From positions 1-6,070 of the forward strand of contig JAATFN010000309.1 in the NCBI GenBank assembly GCA_015655165.1: a stretch of DNA of 6,070 nucleotides. Direction: 5' to 3'. Shown piece by piece: positions 5,549-6,070 of this stretch; the first letter of the stretch is position 1; each line of letters begins with the position of its first letter. This DNA is from Betaproteobacteria bacterium (GTDB lineage: Bacteria > Pseudomonadota > Gammaproteobacteria > Burkholderiales > Burkholderiaceae_D). The position numbers and the translations under genes are program-made. The notes under the pieces are model-generated. The model was not told where the DNA came from. It saw nothing but the letters and a program-made list of their open reading frames with translations, and did no database searches.

Positions 5549-6070
5549 ATGGCCTCATTATCAAATACATTCCAATCCAATGCGTCTACCTTGCCAGCAC
5601 TCCCCGGCGATAGATCTTTTTCCAAAAAATGGGGCTTAGGCACGTTACTTGTGGCAGTAACGTTGGGAACAGCCACCGCACAAGCAGCTTTTGCACAAAC
5701 TAGTACAGTCAATAAGGCCACCCCTGCCGCACTGACGATCGTCCGTGCCGACATTGCGCAGGCAGGAGCACAACGCGTTATCAACTCGGCACTTGCCGAA
5801 GCCGAGCATCGCGGCTGGATCATTGCTGTGGCAGTAGTCGATTCGGGAGGTGAACTAGTCGCTTTCAACAAAGCTGACCACGCCATTGGTATTAGCCCTG
5901 CAGTGGCGATTGGCAAGGCGCGTACGGCAGCACTACTGCGCCAGCCGTCCAAAAGCTTCGAGTATTACATCAACAACGGCAAACCAAGCTTCCTGTCTAC
6001 ACCTGGCACAACACCACTAGAAGGCGGTGTACCTATTATTGTCGATGGACAAGTTGTCGGAGCAGTCGGC
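5549..6070 (+). CDS. Exported GlcG/HbpS-family (DUF336) protein, 3' end outside window
   Basis: The frame stays open for 174 codons to the window edge. After a long N-region with Arg22 and Lys26-Lys27, a hydrophobic core (about 28-45) ends in AQAAFA-QT, a good signal-peptidase site near residue 49, so the mature protein should be periplasmic or secreted. Residues 59 onward match the HbpS-like/GlcG domain (PF03928): AVVDSGGELVAFNKADHA (about 95-112), AVAIGKARTAALLRQPSKSF (118-137) and the glycine-rich EGGVPIIVDGQVVGAVG near the cut end. Family members bind haem, cobalamin or small ligands, and some are linked to redox sensing; the ligand here is unknown. AGGAA six bases before the ATG at 5549 supports the start. 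It is divergent from the SDR gene and carries the same operator at its promoter, implying joint regulation. Confidence 0.9.
   Translation, partial: MASLSNTFQSNASTLPALPGDRSFSKKWGLGTLLVAVTLGTATAQAAFAQTSTVNKATPAALTIVRADIAQAGAQRVINSALAEAEHRGWIIAVAVVDSGGELVAFNKADHAIGISPAVAIGKARTAALLRQPSKSFEYYINNGKPSFLSTPGTTPLEGGVPIIVDGQVVGAVG

Noticed and set aside
5494..5952. A 152-codon open frame on the minus strand
   Set aside because: It overlaps the HbpS-like gene, whose plus-strand frame shows a signal peptide, family motifs and a ribosome site; the minus frame is Ala/Ser-rich with no family resemblance.
1..6070. CRISPR array, tRNA/rRNA genes or insertion sequence
   Set aside because: No spaced direct repeats, cloverleaf or rRNA-like stretch, transposase frame or terminal inverted repeats were seen.

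Overview
The window carries a conserved bacterial housekeeping block followed by a smaller, probably accessory, stress- or xenobiotic-type block. From right to left on the minus strand, the core block is recA, recX, sucC and the first 245 codons of sucD. The RecA, SucC and SucD proteins are clearly proteobacterial. The order recA-recX-sucC-sucD is one I associate with Betaproteobacteria of the order Burkholderiales. Moderate base composition and the RecA sequence make an Oxalobacteraceae-like organism plausible, but that family-level guess is weak.

Layout: sucD (1-735, cut by the window edge just before its phosphohistidine loop) follows sucC (754-1920) after an 18-base gap, so the two form one operon for succinyl-CoA synthetase. 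A 332-base gap (1921-2252) holds several short dyads and a candidate sucC promoter whose -35 lies inside a palindrome. recX (2253-2714) follows recA (2753-3814) by 38 bases. Upstream of recA is a textbook SOS promoter: a LexA box with the CTGT-N8-ACAG pattern sits between and over the -35 and -10, followed by an 87-base leader. A strong intrinsic terminator (4009-4042) insulates recA from the genes to its right.

The right block holds a DUF3861-type small protein (4124-4426) and a short-chain dehydrogenase/reductase-fold protein (4511-5239), both on the minus strand. Divergent to them is a secreted GlcG/HbpS-family (DUF336) protein on the plus strand (5549-6070, running off the window).

The most interesting part is the 309-base divergent region 5240-5548. 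It contains two copies of the same palindrome, TACCGATCGGTA, exactly 100 bases apart. One copy overlaps the -10/+1 region of a very good promoter for the SDR gene. The other overlaps a perfect TATAAT -10 facing the HbpS-like gene. This looks like one TetR-type repressor controlling both genes as a single regulon. The repressor gene itself is not in the window. The SDR protein is unusual in lacking the catalytic lysine, the catalytic asparagine and the NNAG motif of classical SDRs. The pair is therefore a coherent, inducible module of unknown chemistry: an intracellular atypical SDR plus an exported HbpS-like protein.
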